Assembly (NCBI RefSeq): GCF_902806995.1
Contig: NZ_LR777654.1
Span: 930,001-994,000 of the forward strand
Direction: 5' to 3'
Length of the DNA: 64,000 nt
Source of the DNA: Chlamydiifrater volucris
GTDB taxonomy: Bacteria > Chlamydiota > Chlamydiia > Chlamydiales > Chlamydiaceae
A program made the translations under genes and the position numbers. Positions 53,940 to 64,000 of this stretch are shown here, in pieces (position 1 is the first letter of the stretch; every line of letters starts with the position of its first letter). Under the pieces are notes generated by a model. It saw only the letters and a program-made list of their open reading frames with translations, made no database searches and was not told the origin of the DNA.

Positions 53940-54482
53940 TTATTCTGCCTTCTTAAATCGTAGACCCATAGCTCTCAGCAACTCCAAACACTCTTCGTCC
54001 GTTTTTGCTGTGGTTACCCAAGTGATATTCATACCTTGAGACCTTTTAACCTTATCAAGATCTACTTCAGGGAAAATTTGCTGATCATCCAACCCTAAGG
54101 AATAGCAACCCCTACCGTCTCCCTTCAATCCAAAACCTCTGAAGTCCCTAATTCTAGGAGAAGCTATATTACAGAATCTATCCATAAAATCATACATTCT
54201 CTTCCCTCGAAGAGTAACTTTGGCTCCAATCCCTTGACCTTCCCTCAACTTAAATCCTGCAATAGAGTTTTTTGCCTTAGTAACAAGCGGTTTTTGACCA
54301 GAAATATACGCTAACTCTTCTAAATGAGACTGGAAAAGATTCTTATCTTTTGCTGCTTCAGCTAATCCCATGCTTATGACAATCTTTTTTAAGACAGGGA
54401 TTTGCATTACATTCCGATACAGAAATTTCTCAGATAGTTTCTGTCTAATTTCTGTGCAATATAATTCCTTCAACCTACTCAT
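53940..54482 (-). CDS. rplE: 50S ribosomal protein L5
   Basis: A 180-residue L5 with [20 protein letters not shown] and [19 protein letters not shown]. It contacts 5S rRNA and P-site tRNA. Its start is 2 bases after the rplX stop. Confidence 0.95.
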   Translation of the reverse strand: MSRLKELYCTEIRQKLSEKFLYRNVMQIPVLKKIVISMGLAEAAKDKNLFQSHLEELAYISGQKPLVTKAKNSIAGFKLREGQGIGAKVTLRGKRMYDFMDRFCNIASPRIRDFRGFGLKGDGRGCYSLGLDDQQIFPEVDLDKVKRSQGMNITWVTTAKTDEECLELLRAMGLRFKKAE

Positions 54483-54483
54483 C

Positions 54484-54819
54484 TTAGTCCTTTCTCCCTA
54501 CAACACGATAAAGAGCAAATGATCCGTCTGGTTTCTTTTGCCAAAGCTCTTTCTGCCCGTTCTCACCATACCTGACAGATAGCTTTGCCGGATTTCCATC
54601 TATAGATAAACGGACGTTAGAAATATGAACTGGAGCTTCTATCGAAATACGCTTCCCTTTAGGATTCTCTTGACTCTTCCTAACATTTTTTATACGAACG
54701 TTAACCCCTTCTACGGTAACCCTATCATCCGAACAAGCAAGAACTTTCCCTACACTTCCTTTTGCGTTTCCGGAAATGACTCGAACTACATCACCCTTGC
54801 GAATCGTCTTTTTACTCAT
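54484..54819 (-). CDS. rplX: 50S ribosomal protein L24
   Basis: A 111-residue L24 with the KOW motif [17 protein letters not shown] near the N-terminus. It initiates 50S assembly. ATG 54819 ([10 protein letters not shown]) is used in place of the in-frame TTG at 54825. Confidence 0.94.
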   Translation of the reverse strand: MSKKTIRKGDVVRVISGNAKGSVGKVLACSDDRVTVEGVNVRIKNVRKSQENPKGKRISIEAPVHISNVRLSIDGNPAKLSVRYGENGQKELWQKKPDGSFALYRVVGRKD

Positions 54820-54835
54820 GCCCAACTCTTCTATT

Positions 54836-55204
54836 TTAAATAACTTCAGGAGCCAAAGAACTAATCTTGATAAAACCTTTATCTCGAATTTCTCGAGCTA
54901 CTGGCCCAAAAATACGAGTGCCTTTTGGATTCCCTTTATCGTCGATAATGACACAACTATTAGAATCAAATCGGAGCTTTGATCCGTCTTTCCTAGAAAT
55001 ATCACATCGAGTACGAACAATTACTGCTTTAACTACGTCCCCTTTCTTAACTGAGCTATCAGGCTCTGTATCACGAACAGAACAAACTATCACATCGCCT
55101 ACAGTAGCATAACGCTTCTTAGATCCGCCTAAGACCTTAAAGCACTTTACTCTCTTCGCTCCAGTATTATCGGCAACTTTCAGTTGAGTTTCTTGTTGAA
55201 TCAT
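54836..55204 (-). CDS. rplN: 50S ribosomal protein L14
   Basis: A 122-residue L14 with [19 protein letters not shown] and [19 protein letters not shown]. It forms intersubunit bridge B8 and binds L19. It lies 33 bases after rpsQ. Confidence 0.96.
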   Translation of the reverse strand: MIQQETQLKVADNTGAKRVKCFKVLGGSKKRYATVGDVIVCSVRDTEPDSSVKKGDVVKAVIVRTRCDISRKDGSKLRFDSNSCVIIDDKGNPKGTRIFGPVAREIRDKGFIKISSLAPEVI

Positions 55205-55237
55205 ATTTCTACTTTCCCGCCAATTCCGTATAAGAGG

Positions 55238-55498
55238 TTATTTAACAACTTCGACCACTCGCCATCTCTTTAATTTAGAGATTGGCCTCGTTTCAACGAT
55301 ACGAACAGTATCCCCTTCTTTAACCCCTTCTTGTTCTTCCACATGGGCATAGTATCTTTTAGAATCCCTGACAACCTTAGAGTATTGAGGATGAGGATAC
55401 ATCCTCTCCACTCTTACCACAACAGTGTTCATCATCTTGGAAGATACGACAACACCAACCTTAACTTTTCTTCTGCCTCGAGATTGCATCTCAGCCAT
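55238..55498 (-). CDS. rpsQ: 30S ribosomal protein S17
   Basis: An 86-residue S17 with the OB-fold [21 protein letters not shown] and [19 protein letters not shown]. It is a primary 16S-binding protein. Its start overlaps the rpmC stop by 8 bases. Confidence 0.95.
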   Translation of the reverse strand: MAEMQSRGRRKVKVGVVVSSKMMNTVVVRVERMYPHPQYSKVVRDSKRYYAHVEEQEGVKEGDTVRIVETRPISKLKRWRVVEVVK

Positions 55499-55709
55499 TT
55501 TCTTTACCTTTAGCTCTTTCTTGTTTAATGGTTAGAGCCCTAGCAATATTTTTGCGGCACTCACTAAATAAATGTGCTTTAACCGACTTATTACTAAGAA
55601 CAACTTCTTCCTTTAAGGAAAATATTTGCCTCTTCATTTCTTCTATATAAGCGTCCAAATCACTATTACTCTTGGCTCGTAGCTCCTCTAAAACAACTCC
55701 ACGCTTCAT
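55491..55709 (-). CDS. rpmC: 50S ribosomal protein L29
   Basis: A 72-residue L29 ([35 protein letters not shown]). It lies near the tunnel exit and binds trigger factor. It is 1 base after rplP and overlaps rpsQ. Confidence 0.92.
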   Translation of the reverse strand: MKRGVVLEELRAKSNSDLDAYIEEMKRQIFSLKEEVVLSNKSVKAHLFSECRKNIARALTIKQERAKGKENG

Positions 55710-55710
55710 A

Positions 55711-56127
55711 CTAAACCCTCTCTACTCGCTTAACAAACCTGGTCTTAATTCCCAACTTTGCCGCAGCTCTTCTTAACGCATTCTGCGCTTCTTCTCGAGG
55801 CACATTGGCCACCTCAAAGAGAATCCTGCCAGGACGAACCACAGCAACCCAGTGATCCGGAGCCCCTTTTCCCTTACCCATACGAGTTTCTGCAGGCTTT
55901 TTCGAAACACTCTTATCAGGAAAAATTCGAATCCAAACCTTTCCTTTTCTCTTCAAATGTCTATTGATAGCCACCCTGCACGCCTCAATTTGACGGCTAG
56001 TTATCCAACCTCTCTCGAGGGTCTGCATCCCAAACTCTCCGAAATCAACAAAATTTCCACCTTTGCTTAACCCAGCAAATTGGCCTTTCTGCTGCTTTCG
56101 AAACTTCATTCGTTTAGGCATTAACAT
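55711..56127 (-). CDS. rplP: 50S ribosomal protein L16
   Basis: A 138-residue L16. The start [19 protein letters not shown] has GGAG 8 bases upstream of ATG 56127. [18 protein letters not shown] and [17 protein letters not shown] are diagnostic. It organises the A site. Confidence 0.96.
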   Translation of the reverse strand: MLMPKRMKFRKQQKGQFAGLSKGGNFVDFGEFGMQTLERGWITSRQIEACRVAINRHLKRKGKVWIRIFPDKSVSKKPAETRMGKGKGAPDHWVAVVRPGRILFEVANVPREEAQNALRRAAAKLGIKTRFVKRVERV

Positions 56128-56152
56128 GTCGTTTTCTCCACACTATAGCTTC

Positions 56153-56806
56153 TTATGCGGCCACTACAGGAGCAGTCGCTGAAGTTTTCTCTCCAAGATT
56201 TATCCAAACTTTAATTCCTATAATTCCATAGGTAGTCTCAGCAGTTGAGATAGCGTAATCTATATCAGCTCTCAACGTATGCAAAGGCACTTTCCCTTCC
56301 TTATACCACTCGGAACGAGCAATCTCAGCACCAGCCAATCTCCCAGAAACCTGGATCTTTACTCCTAACGCTCCCGCGTCCATGACAGATTGCATTGCTT
56401 TCTTCATAGCTCGGCGAAACGCCACTCGCCTCTCGATCTGCTTAGCAATTCCATCAGCAACGATCTTAGCATTCAACTCTGGACGCTTAACTTCGGCTAT
56501 CTCTACCCACACTTCTCGCCCAGTTAACTTTCTAAGCTCTTCTTTCAAAAGGTCTACTTCAGTACCCTTTTTGCCTATAACCAATCCCGGCCGCGAAGTA
56601 TGTATCGTCACCTCTATCTTTTCACTCATCCTGCGAATCGTAAATCCAGCCGCTCCTTGACAAGAAGGTTTCTTCTTCAAAAACTCTCGGATGCGGACAT
56701 CCTCCACAAGAAACTCTCCAAACTCTTTTTTGTTTCCAAACCAAAGAGAACGCCAACTTTTGTTAACTCCAGTGCGAAATCCTATAGGACATCCCTTCTG
56801 ACCCAT
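56153..56806 (-). CDS. rpsC: 30S ribosomal protein S3
   Basis: A 217-residue S3 with the KH domain ([21 protein letters not shown]) and a C-terminal domain ([20 protein letters not shown]). It lines the mRNA entry tunnel. It lies 13 bases from rplV. Confidence 0.96.
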   Translation of the reverse strand: MGQKGCPIGFRTGVNKSWRSLWFGNKKEFGEFLVEDVRIREFLKKKPSCQGAAGFTIRRMSEKIEVTIHTSRPGLVIGKKGTEVDLLKEELRKLTGREVWVEIAEVKRPELNAKIVADGIAKQIERRVAFRRAMKKAMQSVMDAGALGVKIQVSGRLAGAEIARSEWYKEGKVPLHTLRADIDYAISTAETTYGIIGIKVWINLGEKTSATAPVVAA

Positions 56807-56819
56807 AAATACCTAACTC

Positions 56820-57149
56820 CTAGTTCTCTCCGACAACAACAGTTAAATGGCTAGTCCTCTTTAAAACAGGAGACCTTCCACCACGACTTTTAGATTTTAT
56901 TCGTTTGTATGTAGGTCCAGCATCAACTCGAACCTCTAACACACTCAATTTTTCCCGCTTAACATTGTCATGAAGCTCTGCATTAGCCACAGCACTATCT
57001 AAAACCTTTTTAAAAAGCTTTCCAGATTTCGCTTGTACAAAGCTAAGCTGAACAGCCGCATCAGCAACACTCAAATTCCGTATTATCCCAGCAACGAGTC
57101 TAGCCTTCCTCGGCTGCACCCTAATATAACGAGCCGTAGCCTTAAACAT
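56820..57149 (-). CDS. rplV: 50S ribosomal protein L22
   Basis: A 109-residue L22 with [19 protein letters not shown] and the tunnel-lining beta hairpin [19 protein letters not shown]. Its length is typical of the family. It is 32 bases downstream of rpsS. Confidence 0.95.
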   Translation of the reverse strand: MFKATARYIRVQPRKARLVAGIIRNLSVADAAVQLSFVQAKSGKLFKKVLDSAVANAELHDNVKREKLSVLEVRVDAGPTYKRIKSKSRGGRSPVLKRTSHLTVVVGEN

Positions 57150-57181
57150 ACACCTTCTCCTTATAGCCCCACACTTCCGCC

Positions 57182-57448
57182 TTAACCTTTTTTAACCGGA
57201 TGGCTTTTGAATATCCTAGTTGGAGCAAATTCCCCCAACTTATGCCCCACCATAGTCTCAGAGACAAAGACAGAGAGAAACTTCTTCCCGTTATGAACTT
57301 CAAAAGTATGCCCCACCATCTCAGGTATAATCATGGAGCGGCGAGACCAAGTCTTAATAGGCGACTTTTTCTCGCTTTGATTCATGTCACGAACCTTCTT
57401 CAACAAATGATGATCAACAAAGGGTCCTTTTCTTAACGATCTAGCCAT
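57182..57448 (-). CDS. rpsS: 30S ribosomal protein S19
   Basis: An 88-residue S19 with [17 protein letters not shown] and [19 protein letters not shown]. It contacts S13 near the A site. It lies 6 bases from rplB. Confidence 0.96.
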   Translation of the reverse strand: MARSLRKGPFVDHHLLKKVRDMNQSEKKSPIKTWSRRSMIIPEMVGHTFEVHNGKKFLSVFVSETMVGHKLGEFAPTRIFKSHPVKKG

Positions 57449-57454
57449 ACTTCC

Positions 57455-58309
57455 CTATTTCCTACGGTCTTTTACAATCCACTTATTGCTCTTACGTTTA
57501 GCTCTAGTCTTTAATCCCTTCGTCATCTTACCCCAAGGAGTACGCGGGATATAACCATTATGTCGACCTTCCCCACCTCCATGCGGATGATCAACAGGGT
57601 TCATTGCTGTACCGCGAACTGTGGGCCGAACTCCTTGCCAGCGACGCCTTCCAGCTTTCCCATCATTTCTTAAATTGTGATCGGCATTAGAGACTTCCCC
57701 TAAAGTCGCACGACAACCTTCATGAAGCATACGAAACTCTCCCGAAGGCATCTTTAAAGTCACATAGCCATTACTTTTAGCTAAAACTTGAGCCGATAAT
57801 CCAGCAGATCGAACAAGCTTGCCTCCACCTCCGGGGCGCATTTCAACATTGTGAACAGAAGAGCCCAAAGGAATTTTCTTCAATGACATGCAACAGCCAA
57901 CCTTGTAAGGACTATCCTCTCCAGAGAAAACCTCATCCCCTCGCTGCATCCCCTTGGCCGCTATAATATACCGCTTCTCCCCATCAATATACTGCAAAAG
58001 CGCTATGTATGCAGATCTATTAGGATCATATTCGACAGAAGCCACTTTAGCTGGAATACCATCTTTGTTTCTTTTGAAATCTATGATTCGGTAAAGACGC
58101 TTGTGTCCCCCACCGATATGACGACAAGAGATATGACCTAAATTATCCCTTCCACCACTCTTCTTAATGAACACAGACAATTTTTTCTGCGGTCTTACGC
58201 TTCTCTTAGAAGCAGATCCATTCAAGTCTCCAATCCTGGTTAACTCATCAAACCGAGGAAGAACTAACTGCCTAGATCCTGGAGTGACTGGCTTAAACTT
58301 CTTAAACAT
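57455..58309 (-). CDS. rplB: 50S ribosomal protein L2
   Basis: A 284-residue L2. The conserved C-terminal segment [19 protein letters not shown] contains the histidine tied to peptidyl transfer. [19 protein letters not shown] is in the first half. It is 20 bases downstream of rplW. Confidence 0.96.
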   Translation of the reverse strand: MFKKFKPVTPGSRQLVLPRFDELTRIGDLNGSASKRSVRPQKKLSVFIKKSGGRDNLGHISCRHIGGGHKRLYRIIDFKRNKDGIPAKVASVEYDPNRSAYIALLQYIDGEKRYIIAAKGMQRGDEVFSGEDSPYKVGCCMSLKKIPLGSSVHNVEMRPGGGGKLVRSAGLSAQVLAKSNGYVTLKMPSGEFRMLHEGCRATLGEVSNADHNLRNDGKAGRRRWQGVRPTVRGTAMNPVDHPHGGGEGRHNGYIPRTPWGKMTKGLKTRAKRKSNKWIVKDRRK

Positions 58310-58329
58310 TCCTTACACCTCTCTACCAA

Positions 58330-58665
58330 CTAAGCGACAGAAAAACCCGCCTGAAAAGTAACTATAGCTTTCTTAAATCCTGCAGACTTCCCTTTCTTCC
58401 GACTACGAAATACACGCTTCGCCTTAGGCTTAACACAAATAGTGTTCACCTTCAGTACTCGAGCGTTTTTCTCCGCATAAATTTGCTCTAAAGCTTTTGC
58501 GATACTAGGCTTTGTTGCATCTTGTGCCACCAAAAACACAAACTTCGGATCGGCGGAATAACTCCCCGACTTTCTCCCAGAGCCGTCACCAAGACTTAAA
58601 CTTTCTAGAACCTTAGCTTTCTCTGTTATGTAATACCCTTTAATCACATCATAAGGACTAGACAT
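58330..58665 (-). CDS. rplW: 50S ribosomal protein L23
   Basis: A 111-residue L23 with [17 protein letters not shown] and [20 protein letters not shown]. It forms the docking site for trigger factor and SRP. It lies 20 bases from rplD. Confidence 0.94.
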   Translation of the reverse strand: MSSPYDVIKGYYITEKAKVLESLSLGDGSGRKSGSYSADPKFVFLVAQDATKPSIAKALEQIYAEKNARVLKVNTICVKPKAKRVFRSRKKGKSAGFKKAIVTFQAGFSVA

Positions 58666-58685
58666 TTTTTCCTTCAGCCTCCCCT

Positions 58686-59360
58686 CTACTCTCCCGAAAC
58701 ACCTTGAAGCAATCGCTCCACAGACTCAAAAAACGCACTTTCAGAGATCACAATCCCCCTAGAAGACGCAACATCATACCCATTTAAGTTTTCGTTGTAA
58801 GCAAAACCCTTGCAAGCAGCTAAATTTCTTACACTCTTTCTAAAACTTTCATTCGAATGCACATGCTTTTTCGAATCAACAAACAAAACCCCCCTCTCTT
58901 CTACTTGACAATTCCTCAAAAACTGCGCCACCAGCCTAGTTTTTGGAGCCGACATAGAAGAAAAAACCTCATCCTCCACAACAAAGAACACATTAGACTG
59001 TATCTTCTGAGCTAAAAGATACCTCAAAGCCGAACGACGCTCTTTTTTGTTAATACGAATATGCTGATCAAACTTTGGCTTAGGACCAAAAACTATTCCT
59101 CCTCCTCGAAATTGAGGAGCCGCCAAACACCCCTGCCGCGCATTCCCAGTTCCTTTTTGCTTAAAAGGCTTCTTAGTCGAATGACTTACCTCTGACCGCC
59201 CCTTAGTACAAGCAGACCACTGACGCTTGTTTGCACGCAAAGCCACCAAATAATCTTTTACGACCTGACGATTAACCCCCTTTTCAGAGAAAAAGAGATC
59301 ACTCAACTCAACCTCTCCAACCCTCTCCCCAGAGAAATTATATTTCGACAACATCACCAT
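58686..59360 (-). CDS. rplD: 50S ribosomal protein L4
   Basis: A 224-residue L4. [26 protein letters not shown] is the tunnel-lining loop region. The start [12 protein letters not shown] at 59360 has AGGGG about 8 bases upstream; the longer frame overlaps rplC and is not used. L4 can regulate its own operon in E. coli; nothing here shows that. Confidence 0.93.
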   Translation of the reverse strand: MVMLSKYNFSGERVGEVELSDLFFSEKGVNRQVVKDYLVALRANKRQWSACTKGRSEVSHSTKKPFKQKGTGNARQGCLAAPQFRGGGIVFGPKPKFDQHIRINKKERRSALRYLLAQKIQSNVFFVVEDEVFSSMSAPKTRLVAQFLRNCQVEERGVLFVDSKKHVHSNESFRKSVRNLAACKGFAYNENLNGYDVASSRGIVISESAFFESVERLLQGVSGE

Positions 59361-59388
59361 GATAAATACCCCTCGAGAATCAACCGCT

Positions 59389-60060
59389 TTACTTGCCCTT
59401 AGAAACCATTGAACGCTTAACCACAACTAGACCACCCTTTCCACCAGGAACAGCCCCCTTCACCAAAAGAACCTTGCGATCCACATCTACTTTAACAACC
59501 TCTAGATTCTTTACAGTGACATTATCAGCCCCCATATGACTCGGTCTAGGACTTCCAGGAAAACACCTCCCCGGAGTTGAACGCATCCCAGTAGAACCAG
59601 CATGCCTATGAAACCCTGAACCATGACTAGCAGGCCCCCCTCGAAAGCCATATTTTTTCATAACTCCCTGAAAACCCTTACCCTTGGAAACCCCACTAAC
59701 ATCTACGGAAACAACACTTTCAAAAAGCTCTATCCCCAAAGACTGCCCAAGAGAAAATTCCCCCAAAGAATCTTCAGAAACCCTTACTTCCTTGAAATGC
59801 CTAAAAAACTTATCCCCAAACTTAGCCGTATGCCCAGCAAGCGGCTTGCCAACCCTGCGGAGAGCTGTGCGAGGATCCGAAACAACGATCTCCTCAAAAG
59901 CCAACTGCACAGCCGAGTACCCATCGGACTCTACAGTTTTAATCTGAGAAACAATGTTATTTTCTAAACTGATCACAGAACAAGGGACCAAAACACCTTC
60001 CTTATCAAAGATGTGCACCATTCCCTTTTTCTTTCCCATCAAACTAAGCTGCGCTTGCAT
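59389..60060 (-). CDS. rplC: 50S ribosomal protein L3
   Basis: A 223-residue L3 with [19 protein letters not shown] and [19 protein letters not shown]. The start at 60060 (MQAQLSLMG) is chosen from the family pattern, with AGGG about 7 bases upstream. It is the first gene of the block here, so rpsJ (S10), usually before it, is missing and encoded elsewhere in chlamydiae. Confidence 0.94.
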   Translation of the reverse strand: MQAQLSLMGKKKGMVHIFDKEGVLVPCSVISLENNIVSQIKTVESDGYSAVQLAFEEIVVSDPRTALRRVGKPLAGHTAKFGDKFFRHFKEVRVSEDSLGEFSLGQSLGIELFESVVSVDVSGVSKGKGFQGVMKKYGFRGGPASHGSGFHRHAGSTGMRSTPGRCFPGSPRPSHMGADNVTVKNLEVVKVDVDRKVLLVKGAVPGGKGGLVVVKRSMVSKGK

Positions 60061-60087
60061 AAAATACCCTACACACACACGACCTCA

Positions 60088-60130
60088 ATCATACAGTCGT
60101 CATCTCGTGAATTCGAAAAATAGTTGTCAA
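60088..60130 (-). promoter_or_regulatory. Candidate promoter region of the ribosomal block
   Basis: On the minus strand a TATGAT box lies at 60093-60088, 27 bases before the rplC ATG, and a perfect TTGACA at 60130-60125. These two are 31 bases apart, so they do not form one standard promoter. TCGAAT at 60116-60111 is at the right distance (17) from TATGAT. The true start needs mapping. Confidence 0.33.
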
Positions 60131-60280
60131 AGAATTTCCCTAAAAAGAAAAGGAACCTTTCCTCTAAGAAAATAAAAAGGAGAGGTTAACAGAGGGAGAA
60201 GATTTTTACAACAGAAAAAGAGGTTCTTAATAAAATACCCCTTCTATAGTTTACAGAAACAAAACGAAAAAGATTTAACA

Positions 60281-60313
60281 ATAAAAAAGCCCACGAAAAC
60301 CGTGGGCTTTTTT
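60281..60313 (-). terminator. Strong intrinsic terminator downstream of the cap1-like gene
   Basis: GCCCACG (60289-60295) and CGTGGGC (60301-60307) form a perfect 7-bp GC-rich stem with a 5-base loop, flanked by A-runs on one side and T-runs on the other. It lies 27 bases after the stop of the cap1-like gene on the minus strand. The flanks make it able to work in both directions. Confidence 0.85.
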
Positions 60314-60339
60314 GGTCTTTAAAAAGAATTTTAACCAAA

Positions 60340-61320
60340 TTATTGATCAGAAGACCAAACTTTGTACATTCCAAGACCTCCGATAACGATCCCTACAGCA
60401 CCTCTAACAATAAAAGTAACTGGCTGCGTGATTGGGAATGTTATAAGTTTCAACGCATCCAAGAAGAGCTCCAATGCTTTTTCAACAACACCACAAATCC
60501 CCTTCTTGATAGCCGTCTTGTGAGCAGTTTTCAATGCTTCTATATCTTGCTGCAAGAGCTCTTGATCATCATTCGAAACAACTCTGCTGGCGTATGACTC
60601 AGCAATGGCATTTAAAGAAGATAATGCACGATTAAACTGTCTATTCTCCAGCCCAAGCCCTATGGACCCTCCAACAACACCTGCCGCATGGTTAGCTACC
60701 ATTAGATAATCACACGTCGCCGTCATATTAGTTTTAGTGTGGCGACTAACTAAACCACCGTGAGTTAACTTGTCTGCAAGCAAAACAGGCCTCAAGGAAC
60801 CAAATGTGACTGCAAATGTAGAGGCCCCCACAAAATCGCACCCAGACTTGATTGCAGCAGCCAAATATTCACCTTGTGTTAAGTATTGCTTATTATAAAC
60901 CTTACCACTGTTTCTTTCATCAACAACTCCCTGCTTCTCTCCAGCAAAGGCATATCTGAAGTTTTGATAACAATTTCTAGCAGAGGCTACTGCTCCAGGG
61001 ATACACCCATTCAAAACATTGGTTAACCCCACCACAGACCTTGCGTCCTTCAACGTAGTAAGAACATTAGAAGCTGTCGCTAAAGAAGCTTCACCTCCCC
61101 CCTGCTGCAAAATAATACCCTTGGTTAGCTCTGCGGCAGCTATAGAGACCTTTAAGGATTTATCAACCCCACTTGTTTTGTTTACAAAGGAACTTACCGG
61201 ATTCCCTAGATCACAAAAAACCCTGTTGAGCAATGCTTTTTGAGGAGCTTTTTTTGTAGACGGCACAGTAAAACTACATCCACGCTGCGCCAAAGAGAAT
61301 AACCGCACGCCACTCGACAT
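60340..61320 (-). CDS. cap1: Cap1-like inclusion membrane protein (CT529 position)
   Basis: A 326-residue protein in the position of CT529 (Cap1) of C. trachomatis, between rplC and fmt. Cap1 is a class I-accessible antigen found at the inclusion membrane. Segments with hydrophobic runs are seen around residues 200-225 and 285-318 (ITFPITQPVTFIVRGAVGIVIGG). The start at ATG 61320 has GGGGGTG 5 bases upstream; GTG 61326 is in frame. Cap1 varies widely between species, so the call rests on position and length. The terminator at 60281-60313 follows. Confidence 0.75.
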   Translation of the reverse strand: MSSGVRLFSLAQRGCSFTVPSTKKAPQKALLNRVFCDLGNPVSSFVNKTSGVDKSLKVSIAAAELTKGIILQQGGGEASLATASNVLTTLKDARSVVGLTNVLNGCIPGAVASARNCYQNFRYAFAGEKQGVVDERNSGKVYNKQYLTQGEYLAAAIKSGCDFVGASTFAVTFGSLRPVLLADKLTHGGLVSRHTKTNMTATCDYLMVANHAAGVVGGSIGLGLENRQFNRALSSLNAIAESYASRVVSNDDQELLQQDIEALKTAHKTAIKKGICGVVEKALELFLDALKLITFPITQPVTFIVRGAVGIVIGGLGMYKVWSSDQ

Positions 61321-61398
61321 ATACACACCCCCAGTTGAAACTTAAGTTGCTAAGACAGAGCATTATATCAGAACAAACAGAAATCACAAAGCCCTAAT

Positions 61399-62355
61399 TC
61401 AACAAGGCCAAGCCAAAACCTCATTCTCTGCAATTCCGTTTAAAAAATTCTCTATGCTTAAAGCAGTTTTCCCCTCTAGCTTCACCTTCTTTAAAGATAA
61501 AGCCCCACTCCTACAGAGAACTACCAAATCTTTTTTTGATATTTTCAAGAGATCCCCTGGTCTCCCTTGAAAACTTCCATGAACAGGGCGGGCTTCAAGA
61601 ATAGAGAGCCTTTTAGGCCCGCTTCCCCGAATCGAAACGGACATCCACGCTCCAGGAGAAGGCGTCACTCCACGGAAGCAATTATAAACTTCCTCGATAG
61701 AACGATCCCAACATAACTTGCCTTCGGCTTTCTCTAGTTTCGGCGCTAAGGAGGCCAAAGAATCGTTCTGTTTTTCTAATGTTAACGAACCCTCTTCTAT
61801 CTCTTGCATGACCCGGATTAAAGCATCTGCCCCACCCAAAGAAAGAACTTCTGCTAATTCTCCTGCAGTCATGTCAGGCAAAACCGGGACCCGTGTTTTG
61901 AGAGCAATATCTCCTGTATCCATACCTGCATCCATACGGATAACCGTATTCCCGCTCTCAGTAACTCCATCCATTATACAACGCTGGATGGGCGCGGCTC
62001 CCCTGTATGAAGGCAACAACCCCGCGTGCAGGTTGTAACATCCATGCTTAGGAATGTCTAAAACCACCTGTCTGAGAATAGACCCATAAGCCACAACCAG
62101 GAATATATCAGCACCAATATTACGCAATTCCTCTACAAATACAGGATCTGAAGCCTTCTCGGGCTGCAGTAACGGAATACCTTTTTGCAAAGCGAGCTCT
62201 TTCACAGGAGAAGGCACCGTTGCACTGGATCTTTTCCCAGGCTTATCCATCCGAGTAACTACAGAAAGAATGGAAACCCCCTTCTCTAACAACCCAGCCA
62301 ACACTGTCCGAGCAAAAACAGGAGTACCAAAAAAAATAGCCTTAAGATTCGACAA
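61399..62355 (-). CDS. fmt: Methionyl-tRNA formyltransferase
   Basis: A 318-residue Fmt. The start [18 protein letters not shown] and the folate-site motif [18 protein letters not shown] are diagnostic. It formylates initiator Met-tRNA. The start overlaps lpxA by 14 bases, joining it to lpxC-fabZ-lpxA. The def partner is not adjacent. Confidence 0.95.
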   Translation of the reverse strand: MSNLKAIFFGTPVFARTVLAGLLEKGVSILSVVTRMDKPGKRSSATVPSPVKELALQKGIPLLQPEKASDPVFVEELRNIGADIFLVVAYGSILRQVVLDIPKHGCYNLHAGLLPSYRGAAPIQRCIMDGVTESGNTVIRMDAGMDTGDIALKTRVPVLPDMTAGELAEVLSLGGADALIRVMQEIEEGSLTLEKQNDSLASLAPKLEKAEGKLCWDRSIEEVYNCFRGVTPSPGAWMSVSIRGSGPKRLSILEARPVHGSFQGRPGDLLKISKKDLVVLCRSGALSLKKVKLEGKTALSIENFLNGIAENEVLAWPC

Positions 62356-63181
62356 GCACTTCCTCTCTTTCTGAATTCTGCTCCATGAAAAACACCTTCT
62401 TTGTATTACGCTCTATTCCTCGTTTACTATCTTCCTTGCAAAAATCCAGAAAATAAGCTACCTCAGGAACCGCGCCAACCTCTTGCTCCGCGATACCTAA
62501 AGCTTCTTTGAATGAGTAACTTGAGGAGTAAACTATTTTAAAGGCCTTAATTAGAGCAGATCTTACAGAAAAAGGCAACTTACGCCTTTGCAATCCAACC
62601 TTGTTGATTCCTCCCAGAACAAGAGGATCTCCCATGCCTATAGTGTAGGGGGGCACGTCCCTCCTAACACCACTCAATCCTCCAATCATGGAATACGCGC
62701 CTATACGCACAAACTGGTGGACTCCTACCATTCCCCCTATAACAGCGTAATCTCCCACCTGCACGTGACCTGCTAGCTGCGTGTAGTTACTAATGATCAC
62801 ATGATTCCCTATGGAACAATTATGAGCAATGTGCACCCCCGGCATGAGTAAACAATTGTCCCCTATGGAAACTTTTGTCCCTTCAAAAGTCGAAGAAGTT
62901 ATAATAGCAAACTCCCGAATCTCACAATTCTTGCCAATGACAACAAAAGTTTTTTCTCCGCGGTATTTCAAATCCTGGGGCTTGTTACCTATCATAGCTG
63001 AAGGCCAAATAGTAGTCCCCTCTCCTATTGTAGTGTGGCCATCTATGTAAGCATGCGACTTAACGACAACGCGATCTTCTAACACTACGGTAGCTTTAAT
63101 CACTGCGAACGGCTCGATAACAACATTCTCACCTATCTGCGCCCCTGGCTCCACTATCGCTGTTGGATGAATGTTCGTCAT
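62342..63181 (-). CDS. lpxA: UDP-N-acetylglucosamine O-acyltransferase LpxA
   Basis: A 279-residue acyltransferase built of left-handed hexapeptide repeats. The catalytic histidine is in the motif HIAHNCSIG. It acylates UDP-GlcNAc with a long chain in chlamydiae, the first step of lipid A synthesis. The start at 63181 ([10 protein letters not shown]) has GGAG 5 bases upstream. It is between fmt and fabZ. Confidence 0.95.
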   Translation of the reverse strand: MTNIHPTAIVEPGAQIGENVVIEPFAVIKATVVLEDRVVVKSHAYIDGHTTIGEGTTIWPSAMIGNKPQDLKYRGEKTFVVIGKNCEIREFAIITSSTFEGTKVSIGDNCLLMPGVHIAHNCSIGNHVIISNYTQLAGHVQVGDYAVIGGMVGVHQFVRIGAYSMIGGLSGVRRDVPPYTIGMGDPLVLGGINKVGLQRRKLPFSVRSALIKAFKIVYSSSYSFKEALGIAEQEVGAVPEVAYFLDFCKEDSKRGIERNTKKVFFMEQNSEREEVLVES

Positions 63182-63193
63182 AAATCTCCGCAA

Positions 63194-63664
63194 TTAAATT
63201 GATGCTTTATCTACAAGAGCAAAACTAATAAAAGCTTCAGCAGCTAACCCTGCCTCAACAAAAGCCTTAGCCTCGGCCTTCCCCCCCTTGGCAGAAAGAA
63301 CCGAAAAATTTGCTTGAAGAGTCAAAATATCTCCCGGTCTCACTGCTTGCCGAAACTTAGCTTCTTTGACACCTAAAAATAAAGAAACTTTTTTCTCTCT
63401 CTCTTCCTTCGTTAGCAACATTCCCAATAGCAGCCCCGCTGCCTGTGCTAAGGCCTCTATAATTAACACCCCAGGCATAATAGGAGCGTCAGGGAAGTGT
63501 CCTACAAAAAACTGCTCGTTGAACGATACGTTCTTTTGCGCCGTAATAGACTTTTCTTCAAAACTGTACGCCACCACACGATCCACCAAAAGAAATGGAA
63601 ACCTATGAGGAAGTAACTCAAGTATGTCCTTCACAGAAAGTGCTTCACCATTCATATAGCTCAT
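63194..63664 (-). CDS. fabZ: 3-hydroxyacyl-ACP dehydratase FabZ
   Basis: A 156-residue Fab[14 protein letters not shown] and [20 protein letters not shown] carry the catalytic histidine and glutamate. It dehydrates hydroxyacyl-ACP in fatty acid synthesis and competes with LpxA for the same acyl chains. It lies between lpxA (12 bases) and lpxC (8 bases). Confidence 0.95.
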   Translation of the reverse strand: MSYMNGEALSVKDILELLPHRFPFLLVDRVVAYSFEEKSITAQKNVSFNEQFFVGHFPDAPIMPGVLIIEALAQAAGLLLGMLLTKEEREKKVSLFLGVKEAKFRQAVRPGDILTLQANFSVLSAKGGKAEAKAFVEAGLAAEAFISFALVDKASI

Positions 63665-63672
63665 ATTCCTTG

Positions 63673-64000
63673 TTATTGTAGAACCGAGACCAATTCCTTA
63701 GCTAATGCAATATTCGAAGAGTGCCCCGATCCTACTGCCACTACATGAGCGAGAAACGGTTGCCCAACCAACGAAAGATCCCCTATTAGATCTAACATTT
63801 TATGTCTTACTGGTTCATCCGTAAATCTTAATTTTCCCTTACAAATAATTCCATCATCTTTGAAAATTACAGCGTTCTCCAAAGAGCCCCCTCGAATAAG
63901 CCCTTTCTCCATTAAAAAACACAGCTCATTATACAAAGCAAAGGTTCTACAAGGAGCAATTTCTTTTTTAAAAACTTCTTCTGTAATCACCAAGGAGCGG
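63673..64000 (-). CDS. lpxC: UDP-3-O-acyl-N-acetylglucosamine deacetylase LpxC, 3' part
   Basis: The last 109 codons of LpxC; the frame is open to the window edge. It contains [38 protein letters not shown] with the metal-site histidine and aspartate, and GSGHSSN near the C-terminus. LpxC removes the acetyl group after LpxA and commits the pathway. It heads the lpxC-fabZ-lpxA-fmt group. Confidence 0.93.
   Translation of the reverse strand, partial: RSLVITEEVFKKEIAPCRTFALYNELCFLMEKGLIRGGSLENAVIFKDDGIICKGKLRFTDEPVRHKMLDLIGDLSLVGQPFLAHVVAVGSGHSSNIALAKELVSVLQ

Noticed and set aside
60186-60374. 62-codon minus-strand frame between rplC and the cap1-like gene
   Set aside because: It runs through the terminator hairpin and has no start signal; the hairpin explains the sequence.

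Overview
The window is a stretch of a Chlamydia chromosome (family Chlamydiaceae). Gene content and order match, gene for gene, the block I know as CT460 to CT533 in C. trachomatis: swib, lpxG, ispD, truA, ctcB-ctcC, recO, pheT, oppABC, hemH, glgC, rho-coaE-polA-sppA, npt2, pgsA, dnaB, mnmG, lplA, ndk, ruvA-ruvC, gapA, the rpoA/spc/S10 ribosomal block, cap1, fmt-lpxA-fabZ-lpxC. The nucleotide transporter, an inclusion-membrane-type protein and an NtrC-type regulator without a DNA-binding domain all fit an obligate intracellular chlamydia. An orotidine-phosphate-decarboxylase-like gene between glgC and the next gene points, from memory, to a species outside the trachomatis/muridarum group. I cannot name the species from sequence alone.

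Layout. 1-7.2 kb (mostly +): end of the SWIB gene, lipid A (lpxG), isoprenoid (ispD) and tRNA pseudouridine (truA) genes, a HAD phosphatase on the other strand, a lipoprotein, tRNA-Leu(CAA), the ctcB-ctcC two-component pair with a small leading ORF, and tRNA-Arg(UCG). 7.3-15.7 kb: a nuclease-like ORF and recO, a secreted protein, tRNA-Leu(GAG), an RMND1-family protein, yidD, a LysM protein, pheT, a YwqK-like protein and an alkyltransferase. 15.7-23.2 kb (-): oppC, oppB and oppA without ATPase genes, then three small or membrane proteins. 23.3-30.4 kb: hemH, then a leftward group (fliY-like binding protein, rsmD, phosphoesterase, glgC) and two intact genes that look like pyrimidine-biosynthesis enzymes but have lost catalytic residues. 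30.5-38.7 kb (-): rho-coaE-polA-sppA, npt2, pgsA. 38.7-46.7 kb: tRNA-Ser(GCU), dnaB, a 29-codon basic ORF, mnmG, lplA, then leftward ndk, ruvA, ruvC, a coiled-coil protein, tRNA-Leu(UAA) and a disordered protein. 46.7-60.1 kb (-): gapA, rplQ, rpoA and 20 further genes of the fused ribosomal block, up to rplC. 60.3-64.0 kb (-): cap1-like gene with a strong hairpin terminator, then fmt, lpxA, fabZ and the 3' part of lpxC.

How it works together. The lipid A enzymes LpxC, FabZ (its acyl-chain partner), LpxA and LpxG bracket the window. Npt2 and the Opp permease import host nucleotides and peptides. GlgC feeds glycogen synthesis. DnaB, PolA, RuvA, RuvC, RecO and the alkyltransferase serve replication and repair. 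The ribosomal block is one long leftward unit with genes spaced mostly by 0-35 bases.

No insertion sequence, prophage, CRISPR array or rRNA was seen. The most unusual content is the pair of degraded-active-site pyrimidine-type proteins at 27.9-30.4 kb. It is intact at the reading-frame level, which suggests retained but changed functions.
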